Below are positions 55,413 to 64,000 of a DNA stretch of 64,000 nt, in pieces. The notes beneath the pieces were generated by a model. It made no database searches. It had not been told where the DNA came from and worked only from the letters and a program-made list of their open reading frames with translations. The DNA is taken from the NCBI GenBank assembly GCA_907165275.2, contig OU015650.1:9702001-9766000 (forward strand), read 5' to 3'. The stretch's first letter is position 1. Each line of letters begins with the position of its first letter. Both the position numbers and the translations under genes were made by a program. The DNA is from Zygaena filipendulae. Taxonomy: Eukaryota; Arthropoda; Insecta; Lepidoptera; Zygaenidae.

Positions 55413-55595
55413 GAATGAATAATAATGAATAATATTTGAAAGGAAAATATTTATTTATTTATTTATCTATTTATCTCTAAATACAGTAATAGGGATGTTG
55501 ACTGAATGAATAATGAATAATATTTGAAAGGAAAATATTTATTTACTTATTTATTTATCTATTTATCTCTAAATACAGTAATAGGGATGTTGACT
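55413..55595. repeat. Tandem duplication of a unit of about 91 bp
   Basis: AATAATATTTGAAAGGAAAA ... AATACAGTAATAGGGATGTT occurs twice head to tail, ending at about 55503 and about 55595. The second copy runs into the MITE end at 55579, so the duplication includes the MITE terminus. Confidence 0.75.
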
Positions 55596-55909
55596 ACTTT
55601 TGAAAATCAAAATTCTAATTAGTCCGTCAGTTAGAAAATAAAAAAACAATAGACACGTATTTTTTGCTTTTTGAAATATATTAAAATATGCAGAGATAAA
55701 GGGCATTAAAGTTTAGGATGAGGAGGTCGTGACGTCACTAACCGCAAAACCGCCATACAAACTGTCAGAATAGTGACGTCACACGAAATTTCAACTCAAT
55801 ATATCGCCGTTATTTTTTGATTACGTAAAAAAAGAAAAAATACGTGTCCAATATGTTTTAATAATCTACAAGACGGACTAAAAAATAAAAATTAGTCAAC
55901 ATGCCCATT
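55579..55909. mobile_element. 331-bp MITE with two TGACGTCA palindromes, copy 2
   Basis: Inverted relative to 37992-38312: TAATAGGGATGTTGACTA at the left, TAGTCAACATGCCCATTG at the right. TGACGTCA lies at 55730-55737 and 55774-55781. Confidence 0.75.
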
Positions 55910-56331
55910 GTAGTAAAATAAAGCATAAAAAATATAGGGATGGCACTCCTGTATAGGAGTAGGTAACTAAAGGTTGAAACGCGTGGCATTTTGTATGGGC
56001 GTTTAAAAACTGTAATGGGGTTTCAAACTGACTTTTTTATTTAAGTCAGTAATTGGTGAGATACGCGCTATCATATGAAGGTTGCCCCTTGAAACTTTTT
56101 AATTATGTAGTACCTAACTAATAAACACTTTAACGAAAATTGGGTTTGAAAGAGATAATTATGTCTTGTTTTTATAAGATATTTTGAAAAAAGCAACTTT
56201 ATTATTCACTTGTAACGGTGAAAGTTCTTCAACATTACCCTTCACTGTGCATGGATAAGTTTTACCTACGTAGGTACCTACCTACCTATCTCAGTGGTCG
56301 AATGGAATGGAATTTAAATTTTATAAAAGAA
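55910..56331. other. Intergenic DNA with a repeat shared with about 57540-57660
   Basis: TAATGGGGTTTCAAACTGAC with GAAACGC upstream occurs here (about 56015) and again near 57600. No gene was recognised. Confidence 0.4.
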
Positions 56332-56535
56332 CTGTCCCGCACGGTTTCACCCAGTTCCCGCGGAATTGTTCCATACAAATTTTGCAACCACTTTTCATCC
56401 CCTTAGGGGTTGAATTTTCAAAAATCCTTTCTTAACGGATGTCTACGTCAGTCATACAAAGAACACACCCTCCAAGTTTACGATCAGCTGTTTCGACTGT
56501 GCGTTGATCCATCAGTCATTCAATATGTATAGATG
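56332..56535 (-). mobile_element. Helitron subfamily 2, copy B
   Basis: Colinear with 6412-6664 (CATCCCCTTAGGGGTTGAAT, GTGCGTTGATCCATCAGTC), with several internal deletions. Confidence 0.7.
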
Positions 56536-58102
56536 CAGCCAGTGACAGGCGACAGTTCGAATCTCTTCTAATCTTACGGTCTCTCTAAAACTTTTTGTTG
56601 TTTTTTTATAAGTTTCACACCCACCCGATTTTCACTCGCTGCAAATACTAGACAAAAATTAGATCGAAAAAGTTAATGAGTACCAGGATGCACTTGCTTC
56701 GTCGTTGGGGTTTTAATTTAGCTGAAACGAGAATGATCTGTGTTCACGATATGAGAGTGTGTGTTACAAAAACTGAACACGAAATGAACTGTGGGAATGA
56801 GAATGCTTTCAATTCAGGCGCATTTTGCGGCAATCGCAAACCGTGGACAGGCGACTTTACCTACTTGAGTTGGGCTGACGATGACGGTTCGAAAGCTAAG
56901 TGCACAACTCTCGTGCACAAACTTCTGTTGACGTTTGTGTTGGTTCGTAAATTTTTGTGTATAAGTAATAATAATAATTATATAAACATCTACCTACTCT
57001 TCTACTCACGTTTATAAAGATGTAAAGTTTGCAAGTTCAGCTGGGCAATTGTGTAACTTTTGCTGCTATGATATTTGAAATGAATGAAATGAAAAACACT
57101 TTATTGAACACCACAAACAGTACAATAAAAAAAATATTTAGAAACGGAAAGTATTAAGTATTTAGTTTTAATAAAAAAATGGCATTTTGTGCTTAATTAA
57201 TCATGTTTAGACAGCTTTAACTTTTGAAGTATGTTAATTTTGGTTGATTGCTACATATTTTTGGTGTCGAAACGTGCTTATTTTAATCTCAAAACCGCCA
57301 TGTTTTTGATTGCAACCGAAAAATGATAGAAACAAAACTTACATATTTTAATGGCCGCTCTCAACTTTACTACAGCTGAACTGATTTAATATTGATTATT
57401 ATTATTGATATAATATACTGAATTATGGTGGGTCCTAACCAGTAAAGCAAAGCTACATAAAAGTCTGCTTCCATACACTTTTAATATTTTTACTAGTTAA
57501 GTATGAAAATATTAAATTAGAGGTGACTCTCCATACCTAGTTAACCTAACTACGGGATGAAACGCATGAGGATGTCATTTGATAGGTGTTAAAAAATCAT
57601 AATGGGGTTTCAAACTGACTTAATTTTTATGTATAAGTTTTCTAAATTCAAAAGTTTCCCCCGTCGTACTCTAATTAATGGTTAAATTATTGGTAGTTAA
57701 TAATAATAATTAATAATCTTATTGTTTCAGATTTAATGTAACCGGCATCTTAATAATCATCCGTAGATTAATTAAAGAAACAAATCGCCTGTTATGAAAC
57801 ACCAAATTTAGATGATTGTGCCTATAAAAAAGTACCTATTATAATATATTATCTTATATTTAAAATGGTTATCTTACTCAAATGCCGAAATAAAATAAAA
57901 ATGTAATCATTCATTAGTTCTAGATTGCGTATAGTAAGAAGCTTAAATTCTATAATAAGTAATATAATAACACCTTAATCTCGCGTCCAAAATAATTACT
58001 TTAATTAGGGATAAAGATAATACAATATTTATAATCTCAGTAATCAAATTAGCTCCTACTTCAGAATTTATTGAATCACGTAATTTAAAATAAGAAGTGG
58101 AA
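56536..58102. other. Upstream flank of the candidate exon
   Basis: No repeat with clear limits. It includes a 113-codon plus frame (56676-57017) of unknown status, listed under rejected items. Confidence 0.4.
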
Positions 58103-58222
58103 ATGTTGCCAGTGCCTCAAGATCGTTTGTCAGGTCGTCGGAGCAGTTCCATCGTGAGCCGGACCCTGCTGGGTCGTCGGGCTTCGGTGTACGTGACTGG
58201 TAACCATCAGGACCCTGCAAAG
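58103..58222 (+). CDS. Candidate first coding exon of an unidentified host gene
   Basis: The ATG at 58103 opens 40 codons (MLPVPQDRLSGRRSSSI ... GNHQDPAK) that end exactly at AAG followed by GTAAGT, a perfect splice donor in phase 0. An in-frame TAA at 58091 lies upstream, so this would be the N-terminus unless an acceptor lies between. The exon is GC-richer than its AT-rich surroundings and matches no repeat in the window. The peptide is basic, with two RRxS words (RRSSS, RRAS) that fit the PKA-type phosphorylation consensus; no domain, signal peptide or membrane segment is visible. I do not recognise the protein. The next exon should lie downstream on the plus strand but was not found before 64000, where the rest of the gene would be mostly transposon-filled intron. 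Confidence 0.55.
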
Positions 58223-58330
58223 GTAAGTATTTTATTACATTTTACACTTTTTGGAAATCTTACATCTGGATATACTTACCTACAGCATTAAATTAAGAAG
58301 AATAGTTAGAAGTATTTTAACTTATTTAGT

Positions 58331-58400
58331 AGCCGATGCCGCGGTTTCCCCGTGTTAAGTTCGGCAATCCCACGAAAATTACGTGATAATAAGAATTCTA
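58331..58400 (-). mobile_element. Decayed Helitron 3' end
   Basis: GCCGATGCCGCGGTTTCCCC and GTTAAGTTCGGCAATCCCACG are the reversed hairpin and flank. The 5' part is not recognised. Confidence 0.45.
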
Positions 58401-58444
58401 CCTACCTCCTTTTCTGCACGCCGGACAGCGCGTATGCTAATTTT

Positions 58445-58489
58445 GGTGCGGACTGACCCGCGTTAATTTTGGATTTCTTGCGGGAATTC
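58445..58489 (-). mobile_element. Helitron, left part (split by a LINE)
   Basis: GACCCGCGTTAATTTTGGAT and TTGCGGGAATTC match the 3' half of a reversed Helitron. It resumes at 59421. Confidence 0.65.
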
Positions 58490-59420
58490 AAATCAAATCA
58501 AATCAAATATACTTTATTGCACACACAGTAGAAGACACAATTTTTACAAAACACAGAAACATATGGATACGTACAATGGGGAGACCTATATTGCTGAAAG
58601 CAATTTTTTCATAGGCAGCCTCCTCCGGTAGAGACAAATGTAAAAAGAAAGGTAGATAGTGCGGCATTAATAACTACATAATACATTTCAATAATAACAA
58701 AAATATATAAATACTGATATATAGATATGAGAAAGAATAGAAACTACGTAAACTTACAACATACAGATACTTATACGTAAAATAATTGTATACTAAAAAC
58801 AATAAACAATACATAATTCTACTATAATAGAAAATGATGCGAATACGAATTTTATGTGCTAACTAGAAGTCAGATAGTGTTCCTTCAATAGCTCCCTGAA
58901 TATCTCCAGCGAACGAGCAGCCCTAATAGGCACAGGTAGGGAATTCCAAAGCCGTGCGGCTCGAACAGTGAAGGAATAATCATAGAATTTAAAGGAATGG
59001 ATAGGTAAGGAAAGACAGAAGTTATCGGATGAAGGAAGGTAGAGGCTATGTGATGAAGAGAGGAATTGGAAATGTTCTTTGAAGTAGAAAGGAGTTTTAG
59101 GGATAAATATAATACAATAATTAAAAAAAAAATTAAAAAAAAATAGCACAGAGTACAAGAGAGAAAGGATATTATGTAAGTCCCGACGACGGCGAATAGG
59201 AAGTCATTTCAATTTGGTGCGGTATACTGATACGTGGTCGAATTTCCGCAGCCCAAAGATGAACCTTATACAAAAATTCTGGAGACGTTCTAGCTTGTTA
59301 AGTAAAACACTGCTTAAGTCGGGATAAGAGGTATCCGCATAATCTAGAATAGGAAGAAGGAGGGACTGTGCTAGCGCAGTTCTGGTGGCCGTCGGCAGAA
59401 AATGTCGCAGACGTCGTAAG
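58490..59420 (-). mobile_element. 5'-truncated LINE with (TTTGA)n tail
   Basis: About 930 bp on the minus strand: the C-terminus of an ORF2 (58859-59420), a 3' UTR, and a tail of repeated TTTGA units at 58490-58505. AATTC is duplicated at both flanks (58485-58489, 59421-59425). The target lies inside a Helitron. Confidence 0.85.
58859..59420 (-). pseudogene. LINE ORF2 C-terminus with one internal stop
   Basis: The minus strand encodes LRRLRHFLPTATRTALAQSL, LPILDYADTSYPDLS, LERLQNFCIRFIFGLRKFDH and then, in the same frame after one TGA at about 59205, a tail with AARLWNSLPVPIRAARSLE and the true stop. These motifs are typical of the region after RT in Jockey/CR1-like LINEs of Lepidoptera. The TGA stands where relatives have Trp. 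Endonuclease and RT catalytic regions are missing through 5' truncation, so it is inactive. Confidence 0.82.
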
Positions 59421-59556
59421 AATTCCGGGATAAGAGGTACCCTATGTCCTTCTCTGTACCCTTGATAACGTGTATGCAAAGTTTAATGATAATGGTTTTA
59501 GTAATTTTAGCGTGAAAGCATAACAAACAAATAAACTCAGATTCGCATTTATATAT
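59421..59556 (-). mobile_element. Helitron, right part (split by a LINE)
   Basis: AATTCCGGGATAAGAGGTACC, CTATGTCCTTCTCTGTACCC and GATAACGTGTATGCAAAGTT continue the body interrupted at 58489. Confidence 0.7.
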
Positions 59557-59935
59557 CTGCGTAAGGATATAATTTTATTAGGATATAATACACAATTAAT
59601 CTACATAATTATGATAAATAATAAAAACCTTAATTCTGGCTAAATATATATTTCATCCGTGAATATTTACCATGATGAGGAGATCGAATTTACGATACCT
59701 AACGTAGCAGTCAGGTTCTCTAACGTGTGTGAAATAAGATATTTGGATAAACAAAAACTATATTCCCGCAATTCCATTTCCTGTCGTGACCTCCGCTAGG
59801 AGGCCCAGTCCGTGACTTCGTCATTTATTCAATCACCATCGAGTTTCCTCCAACGATTAGGCTACGACTACACAAGCGAATCTGTGGTAACAGCTGAGAG
59901 GAATTTGCATTATAAATGGGCGGAAACATTCAGTT
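59557..59935. other. Intergenic DNA, nothing recognised
   Basis: No gene or bounded repeat was recognised. Confidence 0.35.
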
Positions 59936-60877
59936 TTTTTTTTTTTTTTTTATTTTATTTATTTATTCGTTTCTACAGAGCAAGAAATTTACAAAATAGT
60001 GTGAATAAACTTTCAGAAGTTTCTCCTCACACTAGGTGATTCGAGTCGGTAGGCAACAGTTTTAAAAAAATATATAGCTACGACAATGAACGGAGATTGA
60101 CCAATCCGCCGGTGCACAACAGCAAAGTCAACGTAGGTATCCGAAACAAATATCAACAACAGGTAGGTAGTTATCTATTTCTCAGATACAGTATGTTAAC
60201 CATTCACATTTCTAGGTTTTTTTTTTATAATGTAATTATTTCTTTTTTTTTCCGTTGTTATTTATTAGTTTTAGGTTAGTGCGTGAGATTGTGTGGGGGT
60301 GGTTAATAAATAATAATGTAAGACAATAAATAATATATACATACATACTCACATATTATGTACATGCACACATACTTATACATACACACAGACATACATA
60401 CATACATACATACACATTTCACATGTTATTAATAAAGTGTGTTTTCAATTTGTGTTTTATATTTACAGTATTCAATTTATCTCTTAAGTGTACTGGGAGG
60501 TCATTTATAAGTTGGGGAATTTTGTTTTGTAGGCGGTTTCTGCCGTAAAAATTATTATAACGGGGAACTAGTAGTTTTGACTTAAGAGCGTTCCGTGTTT
60601 GTTTTTTGTAACTGATCTTTGTCTGATAGTTTGTGTTAAAGAACTGTTCGACGAGTAATGCATAATTGACTTTTTCGTGTACAGGTAATACTTTGCAATG
60701 ACGAAGGAGATCATTGTGATCGTCTTTGTATTGGTGCCTAATTCTATCTGGTAAAATAGCTTTGATAATTCTTAGTTGTATGTCGTATATTCTGTTTAGG
60801 TGTGTTTTACAAGTTCGGCCATAGCTGCTAATAGGTCTTTCGTTGAACGCAAGTCGATTTGATAATATAACGTGTTA
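59936..60877 (-). mobile_element. Second 5'-truncated LINE
   Basis: On the minus strand: ORF2 C-terminus (60419-60877), a 3' UTR with an ATGT-type microsatellite (60338-60415), and an A-rich tail seen as a long T run with TTTATTTATTTATT at about 59936-59970. Target duplication was not resolved; the extent of the 3' UTR is inferred. Confidence 0.6.
60419..60877 (-). pseudogene. LINE ORF2 C-terminal fragment lacking a start codon
   Basis: An open stretch of about 150 codons on the minus strand with almost no internal Met: ILSNRLAFNERPISSYGRTC, KTHLNRIYDIQLRIIKAILP, LLRHCKVLPVHEKVNYALLV, LVPRYNNFYGRNRLQNKIP and LINDLPVHLRDKLN, ending NNM-stop at 60419. A standard start-to-stop scan misses it because the start is lost by 5' truncation; a stop lies just upstream near 60880. 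The wording fits the thumb and C-terminal part of a non-LTR retrotransposon ORF2. No internal stop, so it is a fairly young copy. A different family from 58490-59420. Confidence 0.72.
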
Positions 60878-61384
60878 TTCTTGATCCTGATGAAAATGTA
60901 TTTTCGTCTAGATGTCTTTTACGACTACACATAAAACTGTTCTACCGAATTTAATGTAATTTTTGCTATCATACCTACATCATTACAGAATTTATTACAT
61001 AGTAAGTATCCAATGTATAGAATATCAGTTTAAGCAATTGAAAGATTGAGATGCTTAACTAAGCTACAACCATTTATTATAAGTACAAAATATATATCAT
61101 AATAAAATTGTAACAGGTCGATGTCTGTGCATGGGAGATAAATAAGGGAAAATAAATTTAGACGACTCTATGAGTGATATAGAAGCCAAAAATACCGTTT
61201 TTAGAATTTTTGTCTGTCTGTCTGTTGGCTTGCATGTTTGTATTCGTGCTACGCAAAAGCTGCTGCACCAAATTGAATGCGATTTTTTTTGTTGTATCGC
61301 TAAGGGTCCAACTTAGATACTCATGTTTCGATTTTTTCGAAATTCCATCTGAAACTCGAGATATTAAAAAAAAATTCTGGTCAT
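60878..61384. other. Intergenic DNA with a possible Helitron trace
   Basis: TTGTCTGTCTGTCTGTTGGC at about 61210 followed by CTACGCAAAAGCTGCTGCAC resembles a decayed Helitron body. No gene was recognised. Confidence 0.35.
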
Positions 61385-61582
61385 TCTACTAATATTATAA
61401 ATGTGAAAGTATGGTTGTTTGGATGTTTGTTACTCAATCATGCAAAAACAGCTGAACGGATTTGGATGAAATTTGGCATGCACGTTGTCAGGGGTACAGA
61501 TAAGGACATAGGGTACTTTTTATCTCGGAATTCCCGCAGGAACTCTGAAATTATCGCGGATGAAACCGCGGGGCACAGCTAG
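61385..61582 (+). mobile_element. Lep1-like Helitron, complete and well preserved
   Basis: TCTACTAATATTATAAATGTG start; TTGTTACTCAATCATGCAAA; GGATGAAATTTGGCATGCAC; hairpin CGCGGATGAAACCGCG; end GGGGCACAGCTAG|T. 198 bp. A good reference for the other copies. Confidence 0.82.
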
Positions 61583-61703
61583 TATTACATTAAAAATATA
61601 GGAATCTTAGAAAATATTATAAATAATTGTATAGGACGAATAAATAGGTAAATGCATTTTACCATAACACTCTTCGTTAAAATGACGCGCATAAAATCTT
61701 TAC

Positions 61704-61862
61704 TAATACTTACCTAAATTCGAAACTGAGTTTGTTTGTTTGGCTATTACACTTTCACGCTTTAATAGCTCAACCAATCATCATAAAATTTTGCACACAC
61801 GTTGTCAGGGATACACAGATGGAAATAAGATACTTTTATCCCAGAATTCCTGCGGGAACTCC
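61704..61862 (+). mobile_element. Truncated Lep1-like Helitron
   Basis: AATAGCTCAACCAATCATCA, TTTTGCACACACGTTGTCAG and CCAGAATTCCTGCGGGAACTC; the hairpin and CTAG end are missing. Confidence 0.6.
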
Positions 61863-62685
61863 CACTTACATTGGTTACAGTGAATCAGAGCCTTACAGAA
61901 AAAGAAATTATATGAAAGCATACCATTAGGTACCAAAAGAATATAATACTGTTACAGCTTTATTCTTCTTCTACCACAATAGTAATAAAATTTTATTAGG
62001 TATATAAGCTTGACACAAAACAGCAGGATATTAATAAGATGTATGTAATATTTAACTCTGTACACATTAAAAAAATATAGCGAAACAACACTGGGCAACT
62101 GCGGCGTTCAAAGATAATAAACACACTGAGTGTTCGTATATATTTTTTTAGAACAATGTTACACTAGACAGGTTTATGAGATTTAAATGAAATACAGTGT
62201 TTATAAAACTGAAGATACTTTAAACAATTGGCAATTTATTACAAAACTTACTGGTTAAATAAAGCACATTTTGCAGCCCAGGAAAACCCAAAGCAAAGAA
62301 TTTCTTAATATTATAGTTACGTTTCATCGAACGGCACACGCAGGTATTTTTTATAAAACTTGGTTTATTATATCTGCGTGTTCATGGAATTTTGTCTGTG
62401 ATCTTAAAATCCTATTAAAATTATATCGGAATACCTGCCTATATTCTCAAGGTAAATACCTACTATTCCTCTCTTTCATTTACTTCACTCTCATTTTATT
62501 TTTAGAGCACTAACTTGTACTTAGCTCATCCTACATAAATAATTAGATATTTGTTGTTTGAATATTTATGACTCCTTTACACATAAATGGTTGAATGGAT
62601 TGGGAATAATTTGGCACTAGATATTAAGGAAAATACCTATGCTGGATTACGCTTATAAGATAGGGATAATACTTTTTATTTCGAT
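61863..62685. other. Intergenic DNA, nothing recognised
   Basis: No gene or bounded repeat was recognised. Confidence 0.4.
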
Positions 62686-62923
62686 AAAGGTTAATGAAAA
62701 CTGAAAACTAGAAAGTAGTTTGTTCAGAATTGACTTCCGAATCGATTGCACCATGTTTTAATAAAGGTTATATTTTTTTCATTTTTACTAGCCCATGTCT
62801 AAATTATTTATAATACAATATTTGAGGGGTACGCTGCTTGTAGCAAAAAAATCGAATCGGTCATTGACAAGTAGGCGCGAGCTAAGCGTTTAAAATTTTG
62901 TAGATAGGTCACCTCCAAACTAA

Positions 62924-63500
62924 TCCTACTAATATTATAAACTAGCGGTGCCCCGCGGTTTCACCCGTGGTTATTTCGGAATTCCCGCGGGAATTCCGGG
63001 ATAAAAAGTACTCTATGTCCTTCTCTGTACCCCTGACAACGTGCATACCAAATTTCATCCAAATCCGTTCAGCCGTTTATGCGTGATTGAGTAAACGTAT
63101 GCGAGGATAGGAGCTAGAAAGCGCATTTTCGTCCGACTTGCTTCAAATTTATGTGTCTTAGCGTTATGTTATATAGCCTATAACCTGCCCAGGAGTATGG
63201 ACTACAATCGTACCAAGTTTGGTTAAAATCCCTTCAGTAGTTTTTGACCCATGCGTGCACATACAGACAGACAGACAAAAAAATTACTGATTTGCATTTT
63301 TGGCATCCGTATCGATCACCATTCATCCTCCAATATTAATTTTGAATATATGTATATTCAATTTACAGAATTAACCTCTCTACAGTTTTATTATAAGTAT
63401 AGATGTAAAAGTGTGGATATTTGGATGTATAGATGTTTGTTACTCAAACTCCCACGGGAACTCCGAAATTACCGCGGGTGAAACTGCGGGGCACAGCTAG
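62924..63500 (+). mobile_element. Helitron in locus B, itself interrupted
   Basis: Parts 62924-62941 (TCCTACTAATATTATAA) and 63404-63500 (TGTAAAAGTGTGGATATTTG ... GGGGCACAGCTAG). Inserted between A62923 and T63501. The middle of the body is deleted, and the 62942-63403 element is inserted after its first 18 bases. Confidence 0.8.
62942..63403 (-). mobile_element. Uninterrupted 462-bp Helitron, reference for locus A
   Basis: On the minus strand TCTATACTTATAATAAAACTG ... GGGGCACCGCTAG, inserted between A62941 and T63404 of another Helitron. It carries the empty sites for both locus A insertions (63344-63359 for the MITE, 63180/63181 for the Helitron array). Confidence 0.85.
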
Positions 63501-63520
63501 TGTTAAATACTTACAGACTA

Positions 63521-63733
63521 CTAGCTATGCCCCGCGGTAATTTCGGAGTTCCCGCGGGAATTCCGGGATAAAAAGTACCCTATATCCTTTTCTGTACCCC
63601 TGACAATGTGCATACTAAATTTCATCCAAATCCGTTCAGCCGCTTTTGCGTGATAGAGTAACAAACATCCAAACATCCACACTTTCACAAACATCCAAAC
63701 ATCCACACTTTCACATTTATAATATTAGTAGGA
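63521..63733 (-). mobile_element. Lep1-like Helitron with a duplicated 5' segment
   Basis: Plus strand A63520|CTAGCTATGCCCCGCGG ... AATATTAGTAGGA|T63734. The block CAAACATCCAAACATCCACA is present twice in tandem near the 5' end. The minus frame of 61 codons is not a gene. Confidence 0.82.
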
Positions 63734-63833
63734 TTAATTTATTCGAAAAAATTTAAATTTCAATCATACCGAAATTATTATTGTTTATTTTTTTAGTGGG
63801 GTGTATCAGGTTTTTGGTCAATTCATTATGAGA

Positions 63834-63887
63834 GTTCCCGCGGTGATTCCGAAATCCACGCAGATAATATCGCGAAGAACAGTTCAT
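63834..63887 (+). mobile_element. Decayed Helitron 3' end
   Basis: TTCCCGCGGTGATTCCGAAAT then ATATCGCGAAGAACAGTT resembles a mutated 3' terminus directly against the MITE end. Confidence 0.4.
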
Positions 63888-64000
63888 TTGTCGATCGAAT
63901 TTTTAATATCTATGTACTTACTGTATTGTGGCTTTAAATAACTATATTTATACGTACCAGATGTTATTTGAAATTTTAAGTAAAGCAAAAATATTTTATA

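Larger units (their letters stand above)
62686..63832 (-). mobile_element. MITE copy broken by Helitrons (composite locus B)
   Basis: MITE segments 62686-62923, 63501-63520 and 63734-63832 are, when joined, colinear with the MITE at 8126-8474 in reverse (TAGAAAGTAGTTTGTTC, TAGATAGGTCACCTCC, GTGGGGTGTATCAGG). Outer TIRs are partly eroded. Three Helitrons fill the gaps. Confidence 0.82.

Noticed and set aside
56676..57017. 113-codon plus frame with a cysteine-containing middle
   Set aside because: Longest non-transposon frame and slightly GC-richer than its flanks, but no domain, no clear splice sites and a low-complexity tail. Could be an exon; evidence too weak to call.
59204..59479. 91-codon frame treated as one LINE protein
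   Set aside because: Its first part (to about 59421) is Helitron sequence; only the portion below 59421 is LINE.
1..64000. CRISPR array, tRNA or rRNA genes
   Set aside because: No regularly spaced direct repeats of that kind and no cloverleaf; the only tRNA-like promoter boxes belong to the SINE at 17725.

Overview
The window looks like intergenic or intronic DNA from a moth or butterfly (Lepidoptera). It is strongly AT-rich, almost free of long open reading frames, and packed with transposons. The pointers to Lepidoptera are many Lep1-type Helitron ends (a CCGCGGG...CCGCGG hairpin followed by ACAGCTAG), BEL/Pao retroelements, a tRNA-derived SINE, Jockey/CR1-like LINE tails and several MITE families. 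No bacterial, organellar, tRNA, rRNA or CRISPR feature was seen. Family names come from recognition by eye; no database search was run.

Layout. 1-11660: AT-rich DNA with foldback MITEs (57-213, 2212-2448, 2567-2731, 5427-5596), scattered Helitron remnants, and a nested composite at 8076-9693 in which a MITE and a head-to-tail array of three Helitron units sit inside another Helitron. 11661-17141: a complete BEL-type LTR retrotransposon on the minus strand with identical 125-bp LTRs, a primer-binding site, a polypurine tract and one intact 1710-residue Gag-Pol frame. 17142-41198: a SINE at 17725-18045, several TIR/foldback elements, Helitrons, and long stretches where nothing is recognised. 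41520-47362: a second, Pao-like LTR element on the minus strand with identical 530-bp LTRs and a GTATA target duplication; its single long frame (1245 aa) lacks reverse transcriptase and RNase H through an in-frame deletion. 47363-58000: LINE debris, Helitrons and MITEs. 58103-58222: the best candidate host coding exon, ending in a perfect GTAAGT splice donor. 58490-60877: two 5'-truncated LINE tails, one interrupting a Helitron. 62686-63832: a MITE carrying three Helitrons, one nested in another, with exact A|T junctions.

How the parts relate. The window is mainly a stratified record of transposition. Several insertions can be ordered and their empty sites read from other copies in the same window. 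The most informative systems are the two reciprocal Helitron/MITE composites (8076-9693 and 62686-63832), the tandem Helitron array, and the Pao-like element that kept Gag, protease and integrase but lost RT/RNase H and still moved recently.
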